A stretch of DNA of 64,000 bases from Apostichopus japonicus (lineage: Eukaryota > Echinodermata > Holothuroidea > Aspidochirotida > Stichopodidae). The notes below the pieces were generated by a model. The model was not told where the DNA came from and ran no database searches. It worked only from the letters and a program-made list of their open reading frames with translations. The stretch covers positions 12,160,001 to 12,224,000 of the forward strand of contig NC_092562.1 in the NCBI RefSeq assembly GCF_037975245.1, read 5' to 3'. The translations under genes and the position numbers were made by a program. Below are positions 51,801 through 54,579 of this stretch, in pieces; position 1 is the first letter of the stretch, and the number at the start of each line of letters is the position of its first letter.

Positions 51801-53194
51801 AAAGCACTGTATTATATGGTAATTCAATATGTCATCGAATATATTTTGTTGAATAAAAAGCAGTTTTCCCCTTTGTTACATTAACATACTAGCTTTTGTA
51901 GTCAGTAGTCTATGAAGCCTTCAAGCAGATAACTATACTCATAGGCGTAGGAGCCCAATTTGATTTGGGGGGGGGGGGGCTGTAACGAGTTGCCCGAAAA
52001 ATATAACCAAATTTTTCACACGCTTCACGCGCATTTAACATGCTTATGTGCATATCATATATAGGCATGCATCGGTTTTACATCGCATGCCAATAACATA
52101 CAATCATTTGCCATGTTATTACCCTTCCATATTGGTTAGAATTTTCACAACAAAATTTGGTGGGGGGGAGCTGAGGCTGCAGCCCCCCCACCTCCTACGC
52201 CTAAAACTGTACTCAGTTGCTTAATTGCTTAACCAGAATGATTAATAAGTTTGTGAAGTGAGGGCCAGTGGTACAAATATATCAAACAAAAGTGCAGTCG
52301 CGAAAGATGGGGTGTCTGACTGACACTGACCGTATCGTTGACAAGTAGTGCAGGGGGGGGGGGGCAAGGCAGCAGTCAGAATTTTCTGGCTCCCAAACCC
52401 ATCCAGTTGGAATTTCAGCCACCACCCCCCCCCCCCCCCCATCATCAGGCCTAAGCTACATCCCTGCTTACATTGAGTCAAGCCATTGGTGAACAGCATC
52501 GTTACGAATTCATGCAGGATTATGTACCCGGGAAGCAATGTTTTGGCCAGGTACGTAAAATCTTCAAATTACTTGAGTCCAGTGAACGCAAATTTTTGTT
52601 TTGTTTCAGAAACAAACCCAAGGAACATTTATATTTATTTTGGTACAACATTGAGCCATCTGCCGTATATATTGTGCATATAACATTCAAAAAGTATAGG
52701 CAGTGTTTCTACACTGGTTAGTAACAGTAGGTCAAATAATAATCTTGATGCAATCTTCTTTTTTTTTTTTACACAACGCAAACTTTCTTTCTCTAATAAC
52801 ATTACTGGGTGAATCTATAAGTCTAAAGTTACGACCTACCTTGTACAGCTGAACAGTACATCTCTGTTTCATGCTGTATTTTCTGCATGAAAACTCATCA
52901 GTGAATTTAAGGTTATCTTGTACCAGTATCAAAATAAGAAGAGATACTTACCAACAACAGTGACAGTAAATCTACAGAAGGCCAAATTGTTAGCACCATC
53001 ATTTGCTGTGTAAGTAACTTGTGTGGATCCAATGATAAAAGACTCTCCAGGATTTTGAGGTGAAGTTGGTGTAACCGCTCCAGATAGGTCAGTAGCTGTT
53101 GGTGGTGTCCAAGTTACTGTTGTAGATCCTTCTGCTACTGGTGCAGTCACTGTTATATCATTAGGACAGTTGTGTATTGTTGGAGGTTCCATAT
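751..53194 (-). CDS. Receptor-type protein tyrosine phosphatase with HYR/EGF/Ig/FN3 ectodomain (multi-exon, partial at both ends)
   Basis: Eighteen minus-strand exons (listed separately) join in one reading frame. All modules of the ectodomain down to the transmembrane exon start in phase 1, the usual arrangement for shuffled extracellular modules. Order: HYR, three cbEGF, HYR, four cysteine-rich HYR-like modules, a Cys-rich module, Ig-like, two FN3, transmembrane helix, juxtamembrane region and the start of a PTP domain. The class is set by the last exons: a juxtamembrane segment with ADFPEYIVNNINKVEHEFG leads into LLEGVQQ, VAEEEFNRKKNRFRNMYP and a split Tyr codon, matching the start of receptor PTP catalytic domains (E-F ... 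N-KNR-Y). The expected role is a single-pass surface receptor that dephosphorylates phosphotyrosine. No signal peptide or initiator Met is visible, and the HCxxGxGR active site lies outside the window. Joining the HYR/EGF exons to the PTP part rests on strand, order and phase, not on transcript data; a second gene to the right of 30 kb is possible. Confidence 0.75.
1269..1495 (-). CDS. Exon: juxtamembrane region and PTP domain lead-in
   Basis: This 227-nt exon runs from phase 1 to phase 0, with acceptor CTTCTAG and donor GTAAGA. It encodes a Ser/Thr-rich linker, then EGGIYGNLEPPSPIKIADFP and EYIVNNINKVEHEFG. The stretch from PIKIADFPEY to EHEFG matches the N-terminal helix just before the receptor PTP catalytic core. 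IYGNL contains a Tyr-x-Asn motif (Grb2-SH2 type if phosphorylated). Confidence 0.85.
1846..1904 (-). CDS. Exon: juxtamembrane segment with YDQP motif
   Basis: This 59-nt exon runs from phase 2 to phase 1. It encodes KRKMEDQPDPVYDQPLNDI. The basic start is the cytoplasmic anchor. PVYDQP is a Tyr-x-x-Pro motif of the kind bound by Crk-family SH2 domains when phosphorylated; that role is inference. Confidence 0.75.
2111..2204 (-). CDS. Exon: transmembrane helix
   Basis: This 94-nt exon runs from phase 1 to phase 2. It encodes GSPGS followed by about 25 hydrophobic residues (LVAIIIGVVIVVLIVLIL then LLLIFIVV). The stop-transfer cluster RKRK is split across the junction to the next exon. It has acceptor GATACAG and donor GTTAGT. 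Confidence 0.88.
2205..3820. other. Intron, no feature recognised
   Basis: AT-rich intron of the minus-strand receptor PTP gene between the FN3 and transmembrane exons. I see no exon-like or transposon-like structure in it. Confidence 0.6.
3821..4055 (-). CDS. Exon: FN3 domain 2, second part
   Basis: This 235-nt exon runs from phase 0 to phase 1. It has its acceptor at AACATAACAG and donor GTAATC. It continues the FN3: QPTVQCSTGITQFTIYYEIEG, LEPGTTYNIAVTVTTDQES (LxPGTxYxxxVxV signature) and SVTATKPTG, just before the transmembrane exon. Confidence 0.85.
4056..5707. other. Intron inside FN3 domain 2
   Basis: AT-rich intron splitting the second FN3 domain. Nothing further is recognised. Confidence 0.6.
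5708..5772 (-). CDS. Exon: FN3 domain 2, first part
   Basis: This 65-nt exon runs from phase 1 to phase 0. It has acceptor TCTACAG and donor GTAAGA and encodes DVVPQMVTTTLTATNDVTVTWQ. It ends at the conserved Trp-Gln of strand B, so the second FN3 is split across two exons, unlike the first. Confidence 0.8.
5773..6821. other. Intron between FN3 domains
   Basis: AT-rich intron. A short GT-rich stretch with two copies of ACAAGGTCACTT lies near 6230-6275. No gene is seen. Confidence 0.5.
6822..7136 (-). CDS. Exon: fibronectin type III domain 1
   Basis: This 315-nt, phase 1-1 exon encodes a full FN3: GLPSISDLPTEVTRTTTSV, TITWRPWNEE (conserved Trp), DPPVVAYIPYYRM, LESDRNYTFSVAAVRAGEGG (conserved Tyr in strand F). 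It ends GPPVTIKTLCIG at donor GTAAGT. It is membrane-proximal, typical of the stalk of receptor PTPs. Confidence 0.85.
8404..9837. mobile_element. hAT-like non-autonomous element, family 1, long copy
   Basis: The ends TAGGGATGCACCGGAT / ATCCGGTGCATCCCTA are perfect terminal inverted repeats. A perfect 8-bp target duplication GTTATATG lies at 8396-8403 and 9838-9845. The TIR resembles Charlie/Ac-type hAT ends (TAGGGATG...). Both subterminal regions are packed with palindromic CCGGCCGGAT motifs, candidate transposase sites. No transposase reading frame is present in the 1434 bp. It lies in the intron between the FN3 and Ig exons. A deletion derivative is at 44433-45084. Confidence 0.92.
9310..9339. 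repeat. Poly-T tract inside the hAT element
   Basis: A run of about a dozen T's inside the long family-1 hAT element, in the segment missing from the short copy. Confidence 0.5.
10055..10345 (-). CDS. Exon: Ig-like domain
   Basis: This 291-nt, phase 1-1 exon has acceptor TTTCAG and donor GTAAGT. It encodes 97 codons with an Ig-like layout: VNPQSSVQIKCILEG (first Cys, strand B), SLEIRLSRSEEGLDEV, then STYRVMNVSQDDQFFCVIF (second Cys, strand F). A canonical Trp in strand C is not evident, so the domain is diverged. It lies between the Cys-rich module and the first FN3, as in many receptor PTP and Tie-like ectodomains. Confidence 0.7.
10346..12595. other. Intron between Ig-like and Cys-rich exons
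   Basis: AT-rich intron. It contains one exon-like open stretch at 11238-11572, listed separately. Nothing else is recognised. Confidence 0.5.
11238..11572 (-). pseudogene. Possible extra or decayed Ig/FN3-like exon
   Basis: An open minus-strand frame between the Cys-rich and Ig exons encodes SDTNVLCVRLSGAATLIDES, W, then FNGIVTKYQVNVVSQL and two further cysteines. The C...W spacing and the NGIVTKYQVNV stretch look like an Ig or FN3 strand pattern, at a position where such a module would fit. No clear phase-1 acceptor and donor pair was found, so it may be a dead exon or chance. Confidence 0.25.
12596..12718 (-). CDS. Exon: small cysteine-rich (EGF/Tie-like) module
   Basis: This 123-nt, phase 1-1 exon encodes 41 codons with eight cysteines: VDCALTNSPPC, NENCYCEEATSC, NQPSVCSSEC, FGCPV. 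The spacing (PC..NCxC.....C......C...C....C) resembles compact EGF/laminin-type modules near the membrane-proximal Ig/FN3 stalk in Tie-like receptors. The assignment is by resemblance only. Splice sites are good (acceptor GACTAG, donor GTAAGT). Confidence 0.65.
12719..14260. other. Intron left of hAT family-2 element
   Basis: AT-rich intron sequence. No coding or repeat structure was recognised. Confidence 0.5.
14261..15961. mobile_element. hAT-like non-autonomous element, family 2
   Basis: The ends TAGTGTTCAACCGATTA / TAATCGGTTGAACACTA are perfect inverted repeats. A perfect 8-bp target duplication GTAATATT lies at 14253-14260 and 15962-15969. Subterminal regions carry repeated AATCGG(A)ATCGGTA motifs on both sides. 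The 1701-bp interior has no long reading frame. The ORF at 14867-15145 shows no transposase similarity that I recognise. Confidence 0.92.
15970..17253. other. Intron right of hAT family-2 element
   Basis: The stretch around 16100-16380 is richer in GC than its surroundings but has no recognised gene. The rest is AT-rich intron. Confidence 0.4.
17254..17460 (-). CDS. Exon: cysteine-rich HYR-like module D
   Basis: This 207-nt, phase 1-1 exon has its acceptor at CTTCTAG and donor GTAAGT. It encodes AYVDCPELMVLYAGDQL, TNPSC, STCDPQSGF, VTCTCDNYPDTQCSFQIFTQ. It is the last and shortest of the four cysteine-rich HYR-like modules. Confidence 0.78.
17461..18707. other. Intron between HYR-like exons C and D
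   Basis: AT-rich intron with a short (TA)n stretch near 17707. No gene or mobile element was recognised. Confidence 0.5.
18708..18926 (-). CDS. Exon: cysteine-rich HYR-like module C
   Basis: This 219-nt, phase 1-1 exon has donor GTGAGT. It encodes GAPATIQCPDDLTVQV, SNPAC, SSCSPVIGS, VTCTCNSYQNVQCSFMVTVEG. It shares the six-cysteine HYR-like pattern and is the copy whose start (CPDDLTV) is closest to classical HYR. Confidence 0.8.
19293..19418. repeat. Two-copy tandem repeat (about 63 bp)
   Basis: Two adjacent, nearly identical copies begin ACCAATAGTATGAAAATTAA and end ATCCTCAGTTAT. They lie in the intron between HYR-like modules B and C. Confidence 0.8.
19925..20290. repeat. Intron segment homologous to 29235-29580
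   Basis: The two segments share a collinear run of matches: TTTCCAGTTT, TACACCATTAT, AATGGTACTTTA, AGGATAA(T/C)TTTCTCAAATCCT and others. This is diverged duplicated intron DNA, consistent with an old exon-plus-intron block duplication among the HYR exons. Confidence 0.65.
20847..22114. mobile_element. Possible piggyBac-like element (TTAA-flanked)
   Basis: The 1268-bp segment is bounded by TTAA at 20843-20846 and 22115-22118, with short inverted ends CTCCCT / AAGGAG. Near 21560-21630 the plus strand reads YGQFDHPAVGEEDSDDEIL, an acidic stretch of the type seen near the N-terminus of piggyBac transposases. No full transposase is present. The short ends make the call tentative. Confidence 0.4.
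22140..22355 (-). CDS. Exon: cysteine-rich HYR-like module B
   Basis: This 216-nt, phase 1-1 exon has acceptor TTTCAG and donor GTAAGT. It encodes GLPITIQCPNPTTIMFGSSV, TTPSC, TCLPSSG, VTCTCDSYQAYRCSFHVTVTG. It has the same six-cysteine HYR-like layout as its neighbours. Confidence 0.8.
22683..24118 (+). mobile_element. Kolobok-like DNA transposon with decayed THAP domain
   Basis: TTAA target duplications lie at 22679-22682 and 24119-24122. They bound perfect 15-bp inverted ends AGAGGTTATGAAATG / CATTTCATAACCTCT. An ATG at 22992 opens MPSRYMISGCSTTSQYGFLP followed by FPKDDRNRRI, a THAP N-terminus. The first zinc-ligand Cys is replaced by Tyr, and a TGA stop lies where the conserved Trp codon would be. 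TTAA targets plus THAP domains are the hallmark of the Kolobok superfamily. The element is 1436 bp and dead as a coding unit. Confidence 0.75.
24429..24817. mobile_element. hAT-like MITE, family 3 (389 bp)
   Basis: Inverted ends CATAGGCATAGGAG / CTCCTATGCCTATG lie next to long G and C runs. The 8-bp target duplication GTTACAGA / GTGACAGA (24421-24428, 24818-24825) differs at one base. A related copy in the opposite orientation is at 51940-52205. Confidence 0.82.
25000..25086. repeat. (ATTC)n microsatellite
   Basis: About 21 uninterrupted TCAT/ATTC tetranucleotide units. Confidence 0.97.
26444..26656 (-). CDS. Exon: cysteine-rich HYR-like module A
   Basis: This 213-nt, phase 1-1 exon has its acceptor at TTTTAACAG and donor GTAAGT. 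It encodes VILQCPGTITAMAGSEV, NNPTC, SSSSCVP, VSCSCNNFQNVQCSFEVFV. The frame (CP start, CSFxVxV end) is that of HYR. However, the VTYTAxDxxGN segment is replaced by VSCSC, and an extra Cys follows NP, giving six cysteines instead of the usual two to four. It is one of four consecutive exons with this pattern. Confidence 0.75.
26757..27020 (-). repeat. Repeat with decayed hammerhead-like core (Penelope-like terminal remnant?)
   Basis: On the minus strand the sequence reads CTCTGAAGAAGATCCTGCTA, then AGTTCAAAACGTCAGGCCAA. This resembles the hammerhead core CUGAnGA - stem II - GAAA - C - GUC found in Penelope-like retroelement termini. Here GAAA is mutated to AAAA. The same GTAAGTTGGCCTGACGTTT motif recurs in the foldback at 46365-46435. 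The flank (26840-27010) is low-complexity GA-rich. The element class is inference. Confidence 0.4.
27021..28260. other. Intron, no feature recognised
   Basis: AT-rich intron with a G-run near 28002 and a C-run near 28227. No exon or mobile element was recognised. Confidence 0.4.
28265..28765. repeat. Diverged two-copy tandem duplication (about 260-bp unit)
   Basis: Two collinear diverged copies share TGTACAYTGGCT, GATGCTAACTTTGTTACAAT, TTTCAAAGATG, GAATTGTGATKGGCCGT and GGAATTATCTAA-type segments. They lie in the intron between HYR 2 and HYR-like module A. Confidence 0.7.
29235..29580. repeat. Intron segment homologous to 19925-20290
   Basis: Partner of the segment at 19925-20290; see that entry for the shared landmarks. 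Confidence 0.65.
29732..29980 (-). CDS. Exon: HYR (hyalin repeat) domain 2
   Basis: This 249-nt, phase 1-1 exon has acceptor ...CTAG and donor GTGAGT. It encodes a classical HYR: NTPPIISDCPSSTVVRA, VLISWTEPTATD, GQQFSIGSATVTYTFTDTAG and MCSFQVFVFE. Both HYR cysteines and the IGSATVTY...D.AGN.. core are present. It separates the EGF trio from the cysteine-rich HYR-like series. Confidence 0.85.
29981..35333. other. Long intron between EGF 3 and HYR 2
   Basis: The region 30080-30590 contains two partial copies of CTGGTAATTTGA(A/C)(G/T)CCAT and a CTTCTTCAGAGAC motif reminiscent of the repeat at 26757. The remainder is AT-rich intron without recognisable exons or well-bounded elements. Confidence 0.45.
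35334..35480 (-). CDS. Exon: calcium-binding EGF domain 3
   Basis: This 147-nt, phase 1-1 exon encodes a cbEGF module: DQNECS start, six cysteines, CFNTMGSYRC hydroxylation motif, SGYTGSPYTPPGQRTCTG end. Donor GTAAAT and the adjacent intron sequence are shared with the other two EGF exons. Confidence 0.85.
36582..36725 (-). CDS. Exon: calcium-binding EGF domain 2
   Basis: This 144-nt, phase 1-1 exon encodes a cbEGF module with DQDECT at the start, six cysteines and CLNTMGSYIC matching the hydroxylation consensus. It ends SGYTGSTFTPGLPSTCTG at donor GTAAAT. It is shorter than its two paralogues because of small indels in the loop between the first two cysteines and in the tail. Confidence 0.85.
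37400..39300. repeat. Degenerate interspersed-tandem repeat array
   Basis: The array has at least five diverged copies of a block containing GACCTCGGATCACATGACCG, TTAAGTTTGAAAATATTCCC and TTGCAACTTGTCCAAAAATA. Their starts lie near 37520, 37835, 38390, 38795 and 39085, at irregular 290-555 bp spacing. TTTGACCT and GAAGGTCAC motifs recur throughout. No coding sequence is seen. Confidence 0.75.
39350..39400. repeat. CA-rich microsatellite
   Basis: An imperfect (CACA)n / ACACACCCAC tract. Confidence 0.7.
40283..40435 (-). CDS. Exon: calcium-binding EGF domain 1
   Basis: This 153-nt, phase 1-1 exon encodes one cbEGF module. It opens with DFDECT (the D-x-D-E-C calcium-binding pattern) and has six cysteines. 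CMNTMGSYMC fits the Asn/Asp hydroxylation consensus C-x-[DN]-x4-[FY]-x-C, and SGYTGSPYTPPGQ follows. It is a close paralogue of the exons at 36582-36725 and 35334-35480 and shares long flanking intron sequence with them. A LINE is inserted about 115 bp to its right, in the upstream intron. Confidence 0.85.
40552..41882 (+). pseudogene. Reverse transcriptase fragment of the LINE
   Basis: The long open frame reads as the palm and thumb of a non-LTR reverse transcriptase. Counting from the GTG at 40576: FDLSAAFDTV at residues 58-67 (motif A, first catalytic Asp), LKHGVPQGSCTGP at 113-125 (motif B), YADD at 149-152 (catalytic Asp pair), then LKLNDTKTELIVIG (motif D) and VRNLGIIFDE. The C-terminal LINE signature LHNLHWLPVRERISYKI is present. 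A frameshift near 41765-41770 moves the remaining C-terminus (WNSLPEVLRKIESF ... THLYCKAYNI) into another frame, ending at a stop near 41880. The ORF also has no start of its own, so it cannot yield a working enzyme. Confidence 0.9.
40552..42130 (+). mobile_element. 5'-truncated CR1/L2-type non-LTR retrotransposon
   Basis: The element starts abruptly inside the reverse transcriptase (LLSYLSKLVES), so the endonuclease and first RT motif are missing. It ends with a 3' UTR containing GTAAAGCGCATTTGAATATA, TTTGCGCTATATAAGGATCC and an (AAT)n tail, typical of L2/CR1-like LINEs. The paralogous intron units at about 35597 and 36826 lack it, which fixes the insertion point next to ATAAAT. It lies antisense to the host gene in the intron upstream of EGF exon 1. 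Confidence 0.9.
44031..45300. repeat. Tandem array with about 145-bp period, split by a hAT element
   Basis: Starts of the AGATAT(C/T)(A/C/G)TGTTTA landmark lie at about 44031, 44178, 44322, 45125 and 45269, each followed by TTTGACCTCTGGTGACCC-type sequence. Removing the hAT insertion at 44433-45084 leaves spacings of about 144-151 bp throughout. Diverged relatives of the same TTTGACCTCTGGTGACC motif occur at 47030-47480 and 50050-50300. Confidence 0.75.
44433..45084. mobile_element. hAT-like element, family 1, internally deleted copy
   Basis: The same TAGGGATGCACCGGAT ends as the element at 8404-9837 are present, with matching sequence over both arms. About 780 bp of the interior are missing: the left arm to about 44825 joins sequence matching 9565 onward. 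Flanking octamers (CAAAATAC / CAAGTTCA) are no longer identical. Confidence 0.9.
45301..46364. other. Intron, no feature recognised
   Basis: AT-rich intron DNA between the 145-bp array and the foldback. Nothing was recognised. Confidence 0.4.
46365..46435. repeat. Foldback (hairpin) with GGCCTGACGTTTCGATC arms
   Basis: TGTAAAAGTAAGTTGGCCTG, ACGTTTCGATC and its near-perfect reverse complement GATCGAAATGTCAGGCC...TTTTACA flank the short loop CTGCTAA. The arms carry the sequence shared with the repeat at 26757-26800, including a GAAAYGTC element. Confidence 0.85.
46436..47514. other. Intron; tail holds diverged TTTGACCTCTGGTGACC repeats
   Basis: No exon was recognised. Near 47030-47480 there are degenerate copies of the repeat family described at 44031-45300. 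Confidence 0.4.
47519..49314 (+). mobile_element. Kolobok-like DNA transposon carrying a THAP domain
   Basis: TTAA target duplications lie at 47515-47518 and 49315-49318. They flank imperfect inverted ends AGATGAACGATAGTGA / TCACTATCATTCTACT. The plus-strand interior encodes a THAP zinc finger (47869-48110). The 1796-bp length and lack of any DDE catalytic region indicate a non-autonomous remnant of a Kolobok-type element. Confidence 0.75.
47854..48111 (+). pseudogene. THAP-type zinc finger fragment (transposon-derived)
   Basis: The open frame after a TAG at 47851 reads PRNCVVGGCNSTNVDSTISF, FNFPSGK, LWIRIVRRTRKDF, KVCSAHFTEDD and ends in TAA at 48109. It has the full C-x4-C ... Trp ... C-x2-H pattern of the DNA-binding THAP domain. 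The protein stops right after the domain, so it would be a bare DNA-binding module with no catalytic part. No Met precedes the first zinc ligand in frame, so a start would need an upstream exon or a non-AUG codon. Confidence 0.8.
49353..49590 (+). mobile_element. 3' end of an L2/CR1-type LINE
   Basis: Plus-strand sequence encodes a LINE C-terminal remnant (LDQFKHCLKTHPF). The 3' UTR follows with AAGCACATTAAGCAACTTTT, GCACTATATAACACTTATTA and a (TTA)n tail. It is related to the 3' end of the element at 40552-42130. Confidence 0.7.
49591..50869. other. Intron, only degenerate repeats
   Basis: AT-rich intron. Diverged TTTGACCTCCACA-type repeats lie at about 50050-50300. No exon was recognised. 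Confidence 0.4.
50946..51006. repeat. Three-arm inverted/direct repeat of TCCGACTGTCGCACTC
   Basis: GAGTGCGACAGTCGGA, AAT, TCCGACTGTCACACTC forms a 16-bp hairpin with one mismatch. A third copy, TCCGACTGTCGCACTC, follows after about ten bases, so two alternative hairpins are possible. Confidence 0.85.
51432..51490 (-). mobile_element. LINE 3' tail fragment, minus orientation
   Basis: Read on the minus strand: GGTGCTATATAAGTCTCATT then a (TTA)n tail. This matches the tail type of the LINE 3' ends at 42.1 and 49.5 kb. Confidence 0.55.
51495..51720. repeat. Two-copy tandem duplication (about 125-bp unit)
   Basis: TTGACAACTTWTCWTATCTC, GTCAATTGGACATTTT and AAAATGTTCAATTRTTCRCT recur in order in both copies. 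Confidence 0.8.
51940..52205. mobile_element. hAT-like MITE, family 3, inverted copy
   Basis: The ends CATAGGCGTAGGAG / CTCCTACGCCTA adjoin G and C runs. Flanking octamers ACTATACT / ACTGTACT (51932-51939, 52206-52213) differ at one base. The interior matches 24429-24817 in reverse orientation. Confidence 0.8.
52952..53194 (-). CDS. Exon: HYR (hyalin repeat) domain 1
   Basis: This 243-nt, phase 1-1 exon has its acceptor at ...TTAG and its donor GTAAGT. It encodes 81 codons of a classical HYR module: PPTIHNCPNDITVTAPV, VTWTPPTATDLSG, GESFIIGSTQVTYTANDGAN and FCRFTVTVVG. HYR is an Ig-fold adhesion module known from hyalin and other extracellular proteins. The two conserved cysteines (NCP and FCRF) and the GSTQVTYTANDGAN core are present. 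It is the most 5' exon recognised here. Its 5' half is the source of the tandem array immediately to its right. Confidence 0.85.
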
Positions 53195-54070
53195 CTAACA
53201 AATCATTGCAGAGATAAAGGTTACTGTTGTAGCTGCTGCTCCTGCAGTCGCTGTTACATCATGAGGACAGTTGTCTATTGTTGTAGGTTCCATATCTAAC
53301 TAATCATTGCAGAGATAAAGGTTACTGTTGTAGATGCTACTCCAACCAGTGCTGTCACTGTTATATCATCAGGACAGTTGTCTATTATTGGAGGTTCCAT
53401 ATCTAACAAATCATTGCAGAGATAAAGGTTACTGTTGTAGCTGCTGCTCTTACAGGTGCAGTCACTTTTATATCATCAGGACAGTTGTCTATTATTGGAG
53501 GTTCCATATCTAACAAATCATTGCAGAGATAAAGGTTACTGTTGTAGATGCTACTCCAACCAGTGCAGTCACTGTTATATCATGAGGACAGTTGTCTATT
53601 GTTGAAGGTTCTATATCTAACAAATCATTGCAGAGATAAAGGTTACCGTTGTAGCTGCTGCTCTTACAGGTGCAGTCACTTTTATATCATCAGGACAGTT
53701 GTCTATTATTGGAGGTTCCATATCTAACAAATCATTGCAGAGATAAAGGTTACTGTTGTAGATGCTACTCCAACCAGTGCAGTTACTGTTATATCATCAG
53801 GACAGTTGTCTATTGTTGAAGGTTCTATATCTAACAAATCATTGCAGAGATAAAGGTTACTGTTGTAGCTGTTGCTCTTACAGGTGCAGTCACTTTTATA
53901 TCATCAGGACAGTTGTCTATTATTGGAGGTTCCATATCTAACAAATCATTGCAGAGATAAAGGTTTCTGGGGTAGCTGCTGCTCCTGGCTGTGCAGTTGC
54001 TGTTATATCATGAGGACAGTTGTCTATTGTTGAAGGTTCTATATCTAACAAGTCATGTGGAGATAAAGGT
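53195..54070 (-). repeat. Tandem array of HYR half-exons (eight 107-bp units)
   Basis: Directly upstream of the HYR exon, its acceptor and first about 67 coding bases plus about 40 bp of intron are repeated. The AGGTTC landmark (TTC of the exon start) lies at 53184 (real exon), 53285, 53392, 53499, 53606, 53713, 53820, 53927 and 54034: one step of 101 and seven of 107. Two subtypes alternate (GCTGCTGCTCTTACAGGTG versus GATGCTACTCCAACCAGTG), giving a 214-bp higher-order unit. Every unit keeps the acceptor TTAG and the NCPDDI-type coding start, but reads through into copied intron and a stop. Confidence 0.92.
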
Positions 54071-54579
54071 GGACTGTTGTAGCATTAAACCATTGTCTTA
54101 AAATCGATAGCCATAGATGTCATTTTAAATACATATCTAGCAGTCAGTACAACAACTAGATTGCAAATATCATCATTAGAGTTCAAGTTGTGCATTCTTG
54201 ATAGTAGTTTCCTAACATAGGAAACTGTTTTTATCCTTAGAAGAACTAAATTTATGCTAAAATATTACTATATGCTAAACTTATTTCAAAACTAGGTGTC
54301 ACCTGAGCTAAAATTTATTTAGCCTCTTTTACATCATCAAATGCTAATTAAATCTGAAAAAGGATCTAAATTTAGAGAAACAAACAGCCTGACTGGTTTC
54401 TGTCCTTAACAAGAAAAATTATACACACTCAAAGTTGATATTCCAAAAAGGTAGGAAAACGCTATGAATTCAAAAATTTCAGTACCAGTAAAGTAACAAG
54501 AGGTATGCCACTATCATAATGTTTTTCAATATTGATATTGCACCTTTTTTCAACTTTGAAGCTGCAAAATATTCGAAGA

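Larger units (their letters stand above)
50870..52466. mobile_element. Possible hAT-like element containing nested repeats
   Basis: CAGGGACGTCACTAG at the left and CTAAGCTACATCCCTG at the right resemble the inverted ends of Charlie-type hAT elements. Flanking octamers CTTACAGG / CTTACATT agree at six of eight bases. The interior holds a hairpin (50946-51005), a LINE tail, a 125-bp tandem duplication and the family-3 MITE, so boundaries are uncertain. Confidence 0.4.
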
